Assembly (NCBI RefSeq): GCF_900635455.1 | Contig: NZ_LR134116.1 | Location: forward strand, 2,232,001 to 2,296,000 | Source: Yersinia intermedia | GTDB lineage: Bacteria; Pseudomonadota; Gammaproteobacteria; Enterobacterales; Enterobacteriaceae | Reading direction: 5' to 3' | DNA length: 64,000 bases | In this document: positions 9,925-19,186 of the stretch, piece by piece | Layout of the letters: each line of letters opens with the position of its first letter | Numbering within the stretch: position 1 is the stretch's first letter | Notes under the pieces: model-generated | Database searches by the model: none | What the model saw: only the letters and a program-made list of their open reading frames with translations | Told to the model about the DNA's origin: nothing | Made by a program: the position numbers and the translations under genes

Positions 9925-10916
9925 TATTGTTCCTCCAGATTTAACGGGAAGTGGCAGGCAAAGGCGTGGTTTTTTACCAGCCGCAAGCGCGGTGTTTCAA
10001 TACAGGTTTTCTGCGCATAAGGGCAGCGAGGCCCAAGGCGACAGCCAACGGGCAAGTGCTCCAGTGATGGAATAGCGCCAGGCAACGTATTTAAGCGACT
10101 TTTATGTGGCAGAGAGCGGCCAAAATCAGGCATTGCACGGATCAGCGCCTGAGTATAAGGGTGGTGGGGCGCGGCCAGCAGGTCTTCGCAAACGGCACTT
10201 TCCACTGTTTGGCCGCAATAGAGCACATTAACCCGATTTGCCCATTTGCTCATCATCTGCAAGTCATGGCTTATTAACAAAATAGTGGTGTTGTTATTCT
10301 GATTAAGTCGCGCCAGCAGACGGAAAATTTGTGCCTGAGTCGTGGGCTCCATGGCATTGGTGGGTTCATCGGCAATGAGCAACCGGGGTTGATTTGCCAG
10401 TGCAATGGCAATCATCACCTTTTGGCATTCGCCTTCGGTCAGTTCATAGGGATAACTGCGCATAATATCTGTGTGATCTTTAATCCCCACACGGTGCAGT
10501 AATTCTATTGCCCGCCGTTTGCGCCAATGAAAACGCTGCCACCAGCGCCCTTTATACGTCCAGCCCGGTATCGCTTGTATCAATTGCTGACCAATACTTT
10601 CTGAGGGATCCAAACAGGACTGCGGTTCCTGAAAAATCATCGAGATATTATGGCCGATCACCTTACGTCGTTCGCGTGGCGTCAATTGCAACAGATCGAT
10701 ATCGTCAAAGCGAAAACGGTCAGCGGTAATACGCCAGTTATCTTTACTGACGCCACAGATAGCTTTGGCGATTAAACTCTTACCGGAACCGGACTCACCC
10801 ACCAGGCCACGGACTTCACCCTCAGTCAGGGTAATACTGATGCGATCAACCGCTTTGACCATCCCTTCAGAGGTCATAAATTCAATAGTGAGGTTACGAA
10901 TATCAAGTAACGGCAT
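9924..10916 (-). CDS. sapD: Peptide ABC transporter ATP-binding protein SapD
   Basis: First ATPase of the Sap transporter, 330 residues. Walker A is GESGSGKSL near residue 40, the signature region is degenerate ([16 protein letters not shown]) and Walker B is [13 protein letters not shown]. The C-terminal oligopeptide/dipeptide extension (from about residue 240: [11 protein letters not shown]... [14 protein letters not shown]) carries the Cys cluster found in DppD/OppD-type ATPases. It overlaps sapC and sapF by one base each. The degenerate signature is shared with E. coli SapD as far as I remember. Confidence 0.95.
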   Translation of the reverse strand: MPLLDIRNLTIEFMTSEGMVKAVDRISITLTEGEVRGLVGESGSGKSLIAKAICGVSKDNWRITADRFRFDDIDLLQLTPRERRKVIGHNISMIFQEPQSCLDPSESIGQQLIQAIPGWTYKGRWWQRFHWRKRRAIELLHRVGIKDHTDIMRSYPYELTEGECQKVMIAIALANQPRLLIADEPTNAMEPTTQAQIFRLLARLNQNNNTTILLISHDLQMMSKWANRVNVLYCGQTVESAVCEDLLAAPHHPYTQALIRAMPDFGRSLPHKSRLNTLPGAIPSLEHLPVGCRLGPRCPYAQKTCIETPRLRLVKNHAFACHFPLNLEEQ

Positions 10917-11806
10917 TATTCCACCCCCGAATTAATTGCCCGGCGCATGCCATCGCCCAACAGGTTAACCAGCAGTACGCTGACTAAAATTGCGCCACCC
11001 GGCAACATCACGGTCCACGGGGCGACATAGACTAAATCAAGTGAGTCCCCCAACATCGCACCCCACTCCGGTGAGGGCAATTGCGCACCTAAATCCAAAA
11101 AGCCCAATGCGGCAATATCCAGGATTGCCATTGACAGCGCACGGGTAAATTCAGTGACTAGCACAGCCGCAATATTGGGGAAAATAGCATAAGCCAGAAT
11201 ATGAGGGGTGGACGCGCCGTCTAAACGGGCGGCAATAACATATTCTTTATCCAACTCATCATGTACGGCGCTATAAATGGTTCGTACCATTCGAGGTAAC
11301 AGTGCCAGCCAAACGGCGAACATGGCATGTTCTAAACTCGGCCCGACAAAGGCGACCACAATGATGGCCAGCAGCAGAGACGGGATAGAGAGCAGGGTAT
11401 CCAGCACATGATTAAGAATAGCGGAACGAAAGCCGTGAGTGATACCGGCAAATACACCGAGCACCACGCCACACAGCGCCGCAGCAAGGGTTACCAACAG
11501 CGCAGAACCATAAGTCGATGCGGTTCCTGCCAATAATCGGCTTAAAATATCGCGGCCAAGATCATCAGTGCCAAGGAAGAACGAAACGTTGCCATAGCGT
11601 GACCAAGAGGGCGGGAGCAGTTGGTAGCCCAAAAACTGTTGGTCAAGGGCATAGGGGGCAAGTGTATTGCCCAACACACAAAGCACTAATAGGGCGAGGA
11701 CGCCGTAGAAGCCCACCATTGCCAAGGCATCGCCATAGAAAAGCCGCCAGGTATACAGCAGCGGACTGGGCATTTTCTTCTCACGGTAGACATTATCGAA
11801 GGGCAT
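10916..11806 (-). CDS. sapC: Peptide ABC transporter permease SapC
   Basis: Inner-membrane permease of the Sap transporter, 296 residues with six hydrophobic segments. It carries the [17 protein letters not shown] motif of DppC/OppC-type permeases and the EAA loop ([12 protein letters not shown]) that contacts the ATPase. The start ([11 protein letters not shown]) matches the E. coli protein and overlaps the end of sapB by 14 bases. Confidence 0.95.
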   Translation of the reverse strand: MPFDNVYREKKMPSPLLYTWRLFYGDALAMVGFYGVLALLVLCVLGNTLAPYALDQQFLGYQLLPPSWSRYGNVSFFLGTDDLGRDILSRLLAGTASTYGSALLVTLAAALCGVVLGVFAGITHGFRSAILNHVLDTLLSIPSLLLAIIVVAFVGPSLEHAMFAVWLALLPRMVRTIYSAVHDELDKEYVIAARLDGASTPHILAYAIFPNIAAVLVTEFTRALSMAILDIAALGFLDLGAQLPSPEWGAMLGDSLDLVYVAPWTVMLPGGAILVSVLLVNLLGDGMRRAINSGVE

Positions 11807-12758
11807 ACCATTCCTTATGCTTTAACGGTGTCATCATTGCGCCCAGAATATCTGACAGGACATTAATGACGATAACCAACGACCCAACCACCATCACACC
11901 TGCAGAAATCGCAGCGTAATCTTGCTGGCGAATGGCGTTAATCAGCCAACGGCCCAACCCCGGCCAGTTAAATACCACTTCGGTTATCATCGCTAACGTC
12001 AGCATGGTGGAGAACTGTAGCCCCAGTTTCGGAATGATCGGGGGCAAGGCATTATGCAACACATGACGGCGAATAATGGTAAAACGCGATAAGCCGCGAG
12101 TAGCCGCCGCTTTAATGTAGTTTTGCCCGATAACATCATCGGTACTGGTGCGCATCAGACGAATGACTTCGGTCGTTGGGGCCACCGCCAGTGCGGTGAT
12201 GGGTAGGATCATATGCTGCACAGCACTGAGCATCATCTCTTTGCGATACGGTGAGGGGGATAGCCATGCATCGACCAGAGCCAGACCAGTGACCGGTTTG
12301 ACCTGATATAACAGGTCAAACCGACCAGAAACTGGCAACCAACCTAAATGCAGCGAAAAGAACAGCATCAGTAACAGCGCCAACCAGAAAACAGGAATTG
12401 AGAAACCGAGTAATGCGATAGAACTGATGGCGATATCAGCCCATTTACCACGCATTACACCGGCAATAATGCCCAACGGAATGCCGACAAATAACGCCAG
12501 TGTAAAGGCCAGCACACATAATTCCATGGTGGCAGGGAAGGCTTCACGCAATTGCTCACTAATTGGCTGACTATTGATGCTAGAAACCCCAAAATCCCAC
12601 TGAAGTAAGCTACTGAAATAGAAGCGGTAAGCATCAGGTAAGGATGCACCATTTAACGGTGCATGAGGGGTAAAATAGCTCAGACTAAAACTGACCAGTG
12701 ACAACATAAATAATGTTATCACTAACAGTAATAAGCGCCGTAACGTAAAGATAATCAT
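11793..12758 (-). CDS. sapB: Peptide ABC transporter permease SapB
   Basis: Partner permease of SapC, 321 residues with six membrane segments. The DppB/OppB-type layout is clear: an N-terminal anchor helix, a periplasmic loop, then the EAA region ([20 protein letters not shown]). The final [15 protein letters not shown] segment is typical of this permease class. Its start overlaps sapA by four bases. Confidence 0.95.
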   Translation of the reverse strand: MIIFTLRRLLLLVITLFMLSLVSFSLSYFTPHAPLNGASLPDAYRFYFSSLLQWDFGVSSINSQPISEQLREAFPATMELCVLAFTLALFVGIPLGIIAGVMRGKWADIAISSIALLGFSIPVFWLALLLMLFFSLHLGWLPVSGRFDLLYQVKPVTGLALVDAWLSPSPYRKEMMLSAVQHMILPITALAVAPTTEVIRLMRTSTDDVIGQNYIKAAATRGLSRFTIIRRHVLHNALPPIIPKLGLQFSTMLTLAMITEVVFNWPGLGRWLINAIRQQDYAAISAGVMVVGSLVIVINVLSDILGAMMTPLKHKEWYALR

Positions 12759-14407
12759 GGTTTTTTGCCCTCATCGCTCTCGCGGAACACGCCAGCAAAA
12801 GAAGAATTGCCAAACGGGCTTAATACCAAACCTTTAATGTCATAACGGTATGCCTGCAACCGTAATGAAGATGCTAATGGCAACAGTGGCAATTGTTGCT
12901 CTAAAATACGCTGGGCTTGCTGATAATATTCAATACGCGCGGATAATTGCTGTGAACGTAATGCTTTTTGCAGCAGTTCATCAAACGCCGGATCACACCA
13001 ATGAGCATAGTTTGTTTGCGAACGGATTGCCGCACAGCTTAATAGTGGGCGGAAGAAACTGTCCGGGTCATTACTGTCTGTCGACCAACCCGTCAGCGTC
13101 AGATCATGGTTCATCTCCATCAGCCGCGCCTCTTGGAATCGGCCTTCGACCGGCACGATATTGACCGTAATCCCCACCTGGGCCAAATCAGCCTGAATCA
13201 GTTCTGCTGTCTTTAATGGGCTGGGATTATAAGATTGCGAGGCAGTTGGTACCCATAGATTGAGTTGCAATTTAGTCAGGCCAAGCTGTTTTAAAATATC
13301 TTTAGCTTTTTCTGGATTATATTCGGTTACTTGAGCCTGATTGTCATAAGCCCATGATGCGCGTGGTAAAATAGACGCTGCGGTTTCAGCCGTGCCGTAA
13401 TAGATTGACTGCATCAATCGTTGGTTGTTAATCGATAATGCAATCGCCTGCCGCACCCGCTGATCGTTGAGCGGCGGTTTACGGGTATTGAACGCCAGAT
13501 AGGCCACATTCATCCCTGGGCGCAGTGTCAGGCGCAGGCGCGGGTCATCACGTAAGATAGATAACTGGCTAGCAGCCGGATAGGCCAACACATCACATTC
13601 GCCGGTCAATAATTTGGATAAACGCCCGGTTCCCCCCACGCCTAAGTCAATGACCACCTGAGGCATGCGTGGTAAGCCTTTCCAATAGTTACTGTTACGG
13701 AACAAACGAATATATTGCCCAGAGCGATATTCGTTCAACAAGAAGGGACCAGTCCCGACAGGTTCCCGATCGATCTGTTCCTGGCGGCCTTTTTGGGCCA
13801 GCACATCGGCATATTCGGCAGAAAGTACCGGGGCATAATGGGTAGCCAGATGCCAGAGGAATGAGGCATCGGGCGCTTTCAGCTTAAACTCAACTGTATA
13901 GTCATCCAGTTTTTTGACACTTTGTACTGAGTCAGCAAATTGCAAACTGTCGAAGTAGGGATACTCGCCACCATTAACATTATGATAGGGGTGCTGTGAG
14001 TCAAATACCCGCTGAAAGCTGAATATCACATCATCTGCGTTCATCATCCGGGTTGGGGTAAACCAATGGGTGGTCTGGAAGGGAACGTCTTTTCGTAAAT
14101 GAAAACGATACGTGGCACCGTTATCCAGCACTTGCCAACTTTCAGCTAATTCAGGAATTAAACGGTAGGTATAAGGGTCAACGTCCAGCAGGCGATCATA
14201 AAGTTGTGCTGCCAGAGTATCGATAGTTAACCCGCTACTGGCCATTTGCGGGTTAAAGGTATTTAGTATCCCGCTGACACAATAGACGAAACCGCGTTGG
14301 CGGATATCCGGCAGCGGTTGATCGGGCTGGGGCGCTGGGGCGGGTTGCGCCAGCGCTGATGTCGCAAGGCAAGACAACGACAGCAACCAAATAAGTAAAA
14401 CACGCAT
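12755..14407 (-). CDS. sapA: Periplasmic peptide-binding protein SapA
   Basis: Solute-binding component of the Sap ABC transporter (family 5 extracellular binding protein, like DppA/OppA), exported to the periplasm. From the ATG at 14407 it is 550 residues with a signal peptide ([20 protein letters not shown], cleaved after ALA). Next come a Pro-rich linker and the binding domain starting near [13 protein letters not shown]. Conserved DppA-type blocks include [20 protein letters not shown] and [14 protein letters not shown]. An in-frame TTG at 14431 would put eight extra residues before the signal and is less likely. First gene of sapABCDF; its promoter lies in 14408-14640, toward ryhB. Confidence 0.95.
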   Translation of the reverse strand: MRVLLIWLLSLSCLATSALAQPAPAPQPDQPLPDIRQRGFVYCVSGILNTFNPQMASSGLTIDTLAAQLYDRLLDVDPYTYRLIPELAESWQVLDNGATYRFHLRKDVPFQTTHWFTPTRMMNADDVIFSFQRVFDSQHPYHNVNGGEYPYFDSLQFADSVQSVKKLDDYTVEFKLKAPDASFLWHLATHYAPVLSAEYADVLAQKGRQEQIDREPVGTGPFLLNEYRSGQYIRLFRNSNYWKGLPRMPQVVIDLGVGGTGRLSKLLTGECDVLAYPAASQLSILRDDPRLRLTLRPGMNVAYLAFNTRKPPLNDQRVRQAIALSINNQRLMQSIYYGTAETAASILPRASWAYDNQAQVTEYNPEKAKDILKQLGLTKLQLNLWVPTASQSYNPSPLKTAELIQADLAQVGITVNIVPVEGRFQEARLMEMNHDLTLTGWSTDSNDPDSFFRPLLSCAAIRSQTNYAHWCDPAFDELLQKALRSQQLSARIEYYQQAQRILEQQLPLLPLASSLRLQAYRYDIKGLVLSPFGNSSFAGVFRESDEGKKP

Positions 14408-14655
14408 AAACGCTTCGCAGTAAGTAAGCAATACTCATAGTGTACCGTAATCTGACACGCCTCCCAATCCATTGAGCAAAACAACTGCACCGTCTGCTGG
14501 TTGTTGCAGCAATTGAGGTGAATAAACAGCAAATTGTTGTTTATACGATAGGAAGTTGTGAGGGCAATTGTCTGTGGTAGCCATATTTGACTCGGTAAGT
14601 GAACATAATTCCATCAGAATTAGTATGGGAATGAGAAAAATTCTCAACAAAGTGT

Positions 14656-14684
14656 TTGCAAGTGCTATTGAGAACCATTATCAT
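14656..14684 (+). promoter_or_regulatory. ryhB promoter with Fur operator
   Basis: A -35 TTGCAA (14656-14661) and -10 TATCAT (14679-14684) are exactly 17 bases apart. Between and over them, 14664-14682 matches the 19-base Fur consensus at 15 of 19 positions (ends ACCATTATC). Iron-loaded Fur would therefore block the promoter, as in E. coli. Confidence 0.85.
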
Positions 14685-14690
14685 CATTTT

Positions 14691-14797
14691 GCTCTTCAGG
14701 ATAAGGCCAATAGCTTCTGGCTTTAGACAGGAAAGCACGACATTGCTCACATTGCTTCCAGTGTTTTTTAAGCCAGCTCGGGTGCTGGCTTTTTTTT
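14691..14797 (+). ncRNA. ryhB: Iron-stress small RNA RyhB
   Basis: Hfq-dependent small RNA that represses mRNAs of iron-using proteins when iron is short. The diagnostic RyhB core, GAAAGCACGACATTGCTCAC and the following CATTGCTTCC, lies at 14731-14760 and is essentially identical to the E. coli core. The 3' end is the usual terminator (AGCCAGC/GCTGGCT, 14771-14790) followed by eight T. The start is placed at 14691, seven bases after the -10 box, giving about 107 nt. The 5' 40 bases differ from E. coli RyhB. Yersinia genomes carry two RyhB copies; which one this is cannot be told here. ORFs overlapping it are shadows. Confidence 0.93.
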
Positions 14798-14862
14798 TGC
14801 CTGTCGTCGTCTGGTCCTTTCATATGTTATGTGTACTGACGTTCGATCACGATTTAATTATA

Positions 14863-14881
14863 AATGATAATGATATTTATC
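14863..14881 (+). promoter_or_regulatory. Candidate Fur box upstream of the toxin genes
   Basis: AATGATAATGATATTTATC matches the 19-base Fur consensus at 13 positions and contains two adjacent GATAAT-type hexamers. It lies about 107 bases before the toxin A start and downstream of the ryhB terminator, so it would belong to the toxin promoter. This is inference only: AT-rich sequence can give such matches by chance. Confidence 0.45.
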
Positions 14882-14988
14882 CTGTGTGTACTCAGTTTTT
14901 TTGGATTATGAAATCAATACATCCATTGCTATATTAATAAATGAAAAATATTAGTACTGAAACTGTATTTATATATTCTGGTGGCGTT

Positions 14989-15762
14989 ATGAAATTATGT
15001 CAATTAATGATTTTATTGTTTGTTTCTTGTGTGATAAGTATGAGTGGTTGGGCTAAGCCGCCGGATATTGTTTGGCGTGTTGATACCCGCGATTATCAAG
15101 AGATATTCAGTCAGGGTTTTCACTCTTTAGGTGATAATGATTCTGTAGTTGAACACCTTAGTGGCAGAAGTTGCCGTGGTGACCATGCCACATCAGCAGA
15201 TAGTATATTTATTTCTACTACAGCTGATAAAGTCTTTGCTTATAATTATTTAGAGCGAGTTTTGAAAAAAATACAAACGACAATGGGCAGTGATGCTCTG
15301 GTTTATCTTTATCAGATAAGGGCTGATAGTAATATGTATAGCGCAGATTATACATTGGATTTTATATTACGCGTGGGGGCAAGTGGTATGCAACAGGAGC
15401 TTCACCATATTTTTCGCTATTCACTGTTCTTATCGGAATGGATGGCGCATAGCAGAATTTTAGGAGAACAAATTATGTCAGCAACTTCATACCTGTTGCG
15501 TCAGGGCAGAGTTATAGCTAATGAGTTTATGCCTAACCCGTTGTATCGGCAAACGCGATCGAGTGCCAGTGCGAATCCTTATCGCAATACTTTAATAATA
15601 CCGTCGAGTCTGAATATAATGCGAGTCTGGATGTTAAGAATGGGAATAAGACCGATGGTCAGGGCGTGTTTTGGCAGTATGAAGTCAACGAACCACAAGC
15701 GGAGTATAGATTCAATTTATCGAGGTCATGGCAGAATGTTTAAGTTAATCGCCATTTTATAA
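14989..15762 (+). CDS. Pertussis-toxin-S1-like ADP-ribosyltransferase A subunit
   Basis: Secreted toxin subunit predicted to transfer ADP-ribose from NAD to a host protein (heterotrimeric G proteins for the relatives PtxA, PltA and ArtA). From the ATG at 14989 it is 257 residues with a signal peptide ending SGWA at residue 22. In mature numbering the NAD-binding Arg8 (WRVDTRD), Cys40 (GRSC), the FISTT motif, catalytic Glu128 (LSEWMAH) and Cys205 (PMVRACF) fall within a few positions of pertussis S1 Arg9, Cys41, Glu129 and Cys201. IRADSNMY parallels S1 VRADNNFY. An upstream in-frame ATG at 14941 would bury the signal. The B subunit gene follows after 32 bases. The gene is AT-rich with many rare codons, a sign of transfer. 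A comparable Yersinia enterocolitica pair has, from memory, been called ytxAB. Confidence 0.85.
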   Translation: MKLCQLMILLFVSCVISMSGWAKPPDIVWRVDTRDYQEIFSQGFHSLGDNDSVVEHLSGRSCRGDHATSADSIFISTTADKVFAYNYLERVLKKIQTTMGSDALVYLYQIRADSNMYSADYTLDFILRVGASGMQQELHHIFRYSLFLSEWMAHSRILGEQIMSATSYLLRQGRVIANEFMPNPLYRQTRSSASANPYRNTLIIPSSLNIMRVWMLRMGIRPMVRACFGSMKSTNHKRSIDSIYRGHGRMFKLIAIL

Positions 15763-15794
15763 AGTTAATATTGCTAATATGTAGAGGTTATATT

Positions 15795-16142
15795 ATGAAA
15801 GTGGTTATTTATGGGGTCGTTGTATTATTTTGCAGTTCGGTATTGGCGACTAAACCTGGTGATTTAAAATCACAATGTGATGCTGATAACAGCATAATGA
15901 TTTATAATCAGATAATTAAAAAATATAATGCGACTATTATGTGGCGACCGGATGATATGTCGCTTAATGCGATTAATATTAAAATAGATGATACATGGTA
16001 TGGAACTATAGCAGAAGATAAAGTTAATGGTAATGGAGCGAAAGGGTTATCCAGTTTTGCACAAGCCGCTTATTTAATTAATCTCCCTGTCGATGTCTGT
16101 GTTAAAGGTAAATATCTGCGGGGGCTGGAGGGGGTTCATTAG
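15795..16142 (+). CDS. Putative receptor-binding B subunit of the AB toxin
   Basis: A 115-residue secreted protein. It has a clear signal peptide (MKVVIYGVVVLFCSSVLA) and a mature chain of 97 residues with just two cysteines (mature Cys10 and Cys84). That spacing resembles the Cys9-Cys86 disulfide of cholera/LT B subunits and suits a small OB-fold pentamer unit, with a helix (GLSSFAQAAYLIN) before the last strands. It directly follows the A subunit in the order usual for AB5 toxins. Direct sequence likeness to PltB, ArtB or CtxB is weak by eye, so the role rests on size, signal, cysteines and position. The start is the ATG at 15795, not the in-frame TTG at 15771. Composition is strongly AT-rich. 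Confidence 0.65.
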   Translation: MKVVIYGVVVLFCSSVLATKPGDLKSQCDADNSIMIYNQIIKKYNATIMWRPDDMSLNAINIKIDDTWYGTIAEDKVNGNGAKGLSSFAQAAYLINLPVDVCVKGKYLRGLEGVH

Positions 16143-16206
16143 TTTTTCGCTCAGATCAGCCGGTTATTATCCTCTGCACTGAACGAAATGAGAGGCTAAT
16201 TCTTTT

Positions 16207-17217
16207 CTACTGACCAATATCACCGCTTAAAATAGCATGCTTCTTTAACATGCCACGTAACTGATGATAGGTTAGCCCGAGTAAACTCGCCGCTTTGCGT
16301 TGATTGAACCGCGCCTGTTCCAAAGCGTGTTTCAACATTTGCAGTTCACTGTTATGCAACCACTGCTTTAGGTCGAGAGGCAATTGAGGAAGTTCAGAAA
16401 CGTGAACGTCTGCCATTTGCGGCGCTTTGTTTTCACGGGGCTGTCGGGGTGCAAAAGGATTAATAATAATATTATCCAGTGGCTGACTGCTGCTGCCATG
16501 GCGATAGACTGAGCGCTCAACCACATTTTTTAACTCACGGACATTGCCCGGCCAGCGGTATTGCAGTAATTGCGCTTTTGCTGCAGAGGTGAAGCCCGGG
16601 AACAGCGGCAAACCTAACTCTCGGCACATCTGGATGGCAAAGTGTTCAGCGAGTAACATGATATCTTGCTGACGTTCACGTAACGGTGGTAGTTGCACTA
16701 CATCAAAGGCGAGCCTGTCCAGCAGATCGGCGCGGAATTTACCTGCCTGCGCTAAAGCGGGTAAATTGTCATTGGTAGCACAAACCAGCCGGACATCCAC
16801 TTGCAGCGGCTGACTGCCGCCAACGCGCTCCAGATGACCATACTCAATCACACGCAGTAATTTTTCCTGCACTAACATCGGCGCTGTTGCCAGTTCATCC
16901 AAAAAGAGCGTACCCCCATCCGCGCGTTCAAAACGCCCTAAATGGCGCTTCTGCGCACCGGTAAACGCCCCCGCTTCATGACCAAACAATTCTGAGTCGA
17001 GTAAGTTTTCATTCAACGCGGCACAGTTAAGTGAGATGAACGGCCCTTGCCAACGGTTTGATAAATAATGTAACCGGTGCGCAATCAGCTCCTTACCGGT
17101 GCCCCGTTCACCAATCACCAATACCGGCTTATTCAACTTTGCCAGCCCGGAAACTTGTTCCAGCACTTCAACAAAAGAGTTTGCTTCGCCTAACAGGTTT
17201 TCTAATTGCTCGCTCAT
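16207..17217 (-). CDS. pspF: Phage shock operon activator PspF
   Basis: Sigma-54 enhancer-binding ATPase that activates pspA and is held inactive by PspA. It is 336 residues from the ATG at 17217 (MSEQLENLLGEANSF); an in-frame TTG at 17232 is a weaker start. Walker A is GERGTGKE, the sigma-54 contact loop is GAFTGA, and Walker B is GTLFLDE. The arginine-finger region is LLDRLAF, and a Fis-type helix-turn-helix closes the protein (NQRKAASLLGLTYHQLRGML). There is no N-terminal receiver domain, as is usual for PspF. It is divergent from pspA, with the enhancer sites expected in the shared 200-base region. Confidence 0.95.
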   Translation of the reverse strand: MSEQLENLLGEANSFVEVLEQVSGLAKLNKPVLVIGERGTGKELIAHRLHYLSNRWQGPFISLNCAALNENLLDSELFGHEAGAFTGAQKRHLGRFERADGGTLFLDELATAPMLVQEKLLRVIEYGHLERVGGSQPLQVDVRLVCATNDNLPALAQAGKFRADLLDRLAFDVVQLPPLRERQQDIMLLAEHFAIQMCRELGLPLFPGFTSAAKAQLLQYRWPGNVRELKNVVERSVYRHGSSSQPLDNIIINPFAPRQPRENKAPQMADVHVSELPQLPLDLKQWLHNSELQMLKHALEQARFNQRKAASLLGLTYHQLRGMLKKHAILSGDIGQ

Positions 17218-17324
17218 GATGAAATTCGCCAATAGTTGGTTAAAATACTCACTTTACATTCTATCTTAATTTAAGCATAAAATATTTTTTTGTTACTTTT
17301 CAACTTATTAAAACGCATAAAAAG

Positions 17325-17342
17325 TTGGCACGACTCTTGATA
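17325..17342 (+). promoter_or_regulatory. Sigma-54 promoter of pspA
   Basis: TTGGCACGACTCTTGATA matches the -24 (TGGCAC) and -12 (TTG-type) elements with standard spacing; the -12 box reads TTGAT rather than TTGCA. It lies 86 bases before pspA, and the upstream AT-rich stretch toward pspF suits IHF bending and PspF enhancers. Confidence 0.85.
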
Positions 17343-17427
17343 ATAGTTATTCCAACAGAGTTAGGCGAATGGGTGCAATCAGACGCCACTATTTCAGAAA
17401 GCCATTAAGTCAAAGAGGATATAAATT

Positions 17428-18093
17428 ATGGGTATTTTTTCACGCTTTGCCGATATCGTGAATGCCAACATCAATACATTGCTGGATAAAGCAGAAGACC
17501 CGCAAAAATTAGTGCGCCTGATGATTCAGGAAATGGAAGATACTCTGGTAGAGATTCGCTCAACATCCGCTCGAGCATTAGCGGAGAAAAAACAGTTGTT
17601 GCGCCGTATCGATCACAGCGAAAGTCAGCAGCAAGAGTGGCAGGAGAAAGCCGAGCTGGCTCTGCGTAAAGATAAAGAAGATTTAGCCCGCGCGGCACTG
17701 ATTGAAAAACAAAAAGTTGCTGCATTGATTGATACACTGACCCGCGAAGTGGCCACAGTGGAAGAAACACTGAGCCGTATGAAACATGAGATTAGCGAGT
17801 TGGAAAGTAAGTTAACCGAAACCCGTGCCAGACAGCAGGCGCTGACCTTGCGCCATCAGGCGGCTGCGTCATCTCGTGATGTGCGCCGCCAACTCGATAG
17901 CGGAAAACTCGACGAAGCTATGGCGCGTTTTGAGCAATTTGAGCGCCGCATTGATCATATGGAAGCTGAGGCTGAAACTGTGGGGATCGGCAAACAAAAG
18001 TCGCTGGAAAGCCAATTTGCCGAACTGAAAGCCGATGATGAAATCAGTAACCAGTTGGCCGCGCTGAAAGCGAAAATGAATTCGGCCGAGTAA
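17428..18093 (+). CDS. pspA: Phage shock protein A
   Basis: Membrane-associated ESCRT-III-like coiled-coil protein that stabilises stressed inner membrane and inhibits PspF. It is 221 residues. The N-terminal amphipathic helix ([20 protein letters not shown]) is followed by long charged helices (about residues 25-185) and a short C-terminal helix. It is first in pspABCD, behind a sigma-54 promoter. Confidence 0.97.
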   Translation: MGIFSRFADIVNANINTLLDKAEDPQKLVRLMIQEMEDTLVEIRSTSARALAEKKQLLRRIDHSESQQQEWQEKAELALRKDKEDLARAALIEKQKVAALIDTLTREVATVEETLSRMKHEISELESKLTETRARQQALTLRHQAAASSRDVRRQLDSGKLDEAMARFEQFERRIDHMEAEAETVGIGKQKSLESQFAELKADDEISNQLAALKAKMNSAE

Positions 18094-18236
18094 GGGAGTT
18101 GGTCCACGGCCGTAAGCCATGACTTTTACGCTGACTCATCGCGTTAGTAGCGAATATATACCGGGCAGGCCGTTGGGAATAAAGCGGCCTGCCATAATTA
18201 AAATGCGAATACCCGCCAGATGATTAAGGGGAACGA

Positions 18237-18464
18237 ATGAGTATCCTGTTTCTTGCCATACCACTGACCATTTTTGTGCTGTTTGTCGCACCTATCTGGT
18301 TATGGCTGCATTACAGCAATCGCCAGCAAAGTGGCGCTCAGCTTAGCCATCAGGATATGCAGCGCTTATCACAGTTAACTGATGATGCTCGCCGGATGCG
18401 CGAACGTATTCAGACATTAGAAGAAATTCTTGATGCACAACATCCGAACTGGAGACAGTCATAA
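18237..18464 (+). CDS. pspB: Phage shock protein B
   Basis: A 75-residue bitopic membrane protein. One N-terminal transmembrane helix (LFLAIPLTIFVLFVAPIWLW) is followed by a cytoplasmic leucine-zipper-like coil. It works with PspC to sense membrane stress and bind PspA, releasing PspF. Its stop overlaps the pspC start by one base. Confidence 0.95.
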   Translation: MSILFLAIPLTIFVLFVAPIWLWLHYSNRQQSGAQLSHQDMQRLSQLTDDARRMRERIQTLEEILDAQHPNWRQS

Positions 18465-18838
18465 TGGGCGATGTTTTTAAAAATACGATGTTGAGTGGCA
18501 AAAAGCTGTATCGGGTACCGGAAGAGGGCATGATTAAGGGCGTATGTGCCGGTCTGGCTCACTATTTTGATATTCCGGTGCGATTGATTCGGGTGATGGT
18601 GGTGTTATCTCTGTTCTTTGGTTTGTTTGTTTTTACTATCGCGGCTTATATCGTACTGACTTTTATGTTGGAACCGGCACCCGCAGCCAGTTTTAGTGAC
18701 CAGCATGAAGCCACGCCCCGCCAGCTTCTGGATCAGCTAGAATTTGAGTTGGGGGCTGGTGAGCAGCGCTTGCGTCAGGTAGAGCGCTATGTCACCTCTG
18801 AGACTTTCGGTGTCCAGAGCCGTTTTCGTCAGTTGTAG
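18464..18838 (+). CDS. pspC: Phage shock protein C
   Basis: A 124-residue PspC-domain membrane protein. The domain begins near residue 12 (KKLYRVPEEGMIKGVCAGLAHYF), with the membrane helix around residues 45-70 and a C-terminal coiled segment. It forms the stress-sensing complex with PspB and is translationally coupled to it (one-base overlap). Confidence 0.95.
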   Translation: MGDVFKNTMLSGKKLYRVPEEGMIKGVCAGLAHYFDIPVRLIRVMVVLSLFFGLFVFTIAAYIVLTFMLEPAPAASFSDQHEATPRQLLDQLEFELGAGEQRLRQVERYVTSETFGVQSRFRQL

Positions 18839-18946
18839 GGTTAACAGACAGTTATAGTGCTACCAGACAATGATTGATCCCTGGGCGGTTGCCCATAGAT
18901 CAAGAGATGTTGTTATTTATCAATATGGCCTGCCAGAGGGCAAAAG

Positions 18947-19186
18947 ATGAACAATGATCCCACCCGTTCACGCGCAGGTGTAGTATTAACAACGCTGGTT
19001 AAAATGGTGTTTACTGTCGCATTGACCTATGGACCGGCCGGTGCTGCGGGCTTAATAGTAAAGAGTGTGAGCCGTAAGCCCCTGCGTTGGTTGCTGCTGA
19101 TGCTACTGGAACCGATGTTAAAACGTGCAATGCAGGTAGCCGCGGGCCAATTTGCCAAGGAGAAGCATGAAACGACTGCAAAATGA
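18947..19186 (+). CDS. pspD: Phage shock protein D
   Basis: A 79-residue small protein with a hydrophobic middle (LTYGPAGAAGLIVKSVSRKPL) matching PspD; in E. coli it is a peripheral inner-membrane protein of minor role. It is the last psp gene here. The 108-base gap before it holds a short hairpin (TGGGC/GCCCA) that does not look like a terminator. Its 3' end overlaps ycjX by 20 bases, so ycjXF are probably cotranscribed with psp. Confidence 0.88.
   Translation: MNNDPTRSRAGVVLTTLVKMVFTVALTYGPAGAAGLIVKSVSRKPLRWLLLMLLEPMLKRAMQVAAGQFAKEKHETTAK

Noticed and set aside
14435..14650. Minus-strand ORF between sapA and ryhB (contains QFAVYSPQLLQQPADGAVVL)
   Set aside because: Short, no recognised family, no good ribosome site, and its start overlaps the ryhB promoter region; could be a gene remnant but cannot be supported.
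14656..14937. Plus-strand 93-codon ORF over ryhB
   Set aside because: It coincides with the RyhB RNA and its terminator, so it is a chance open frame.
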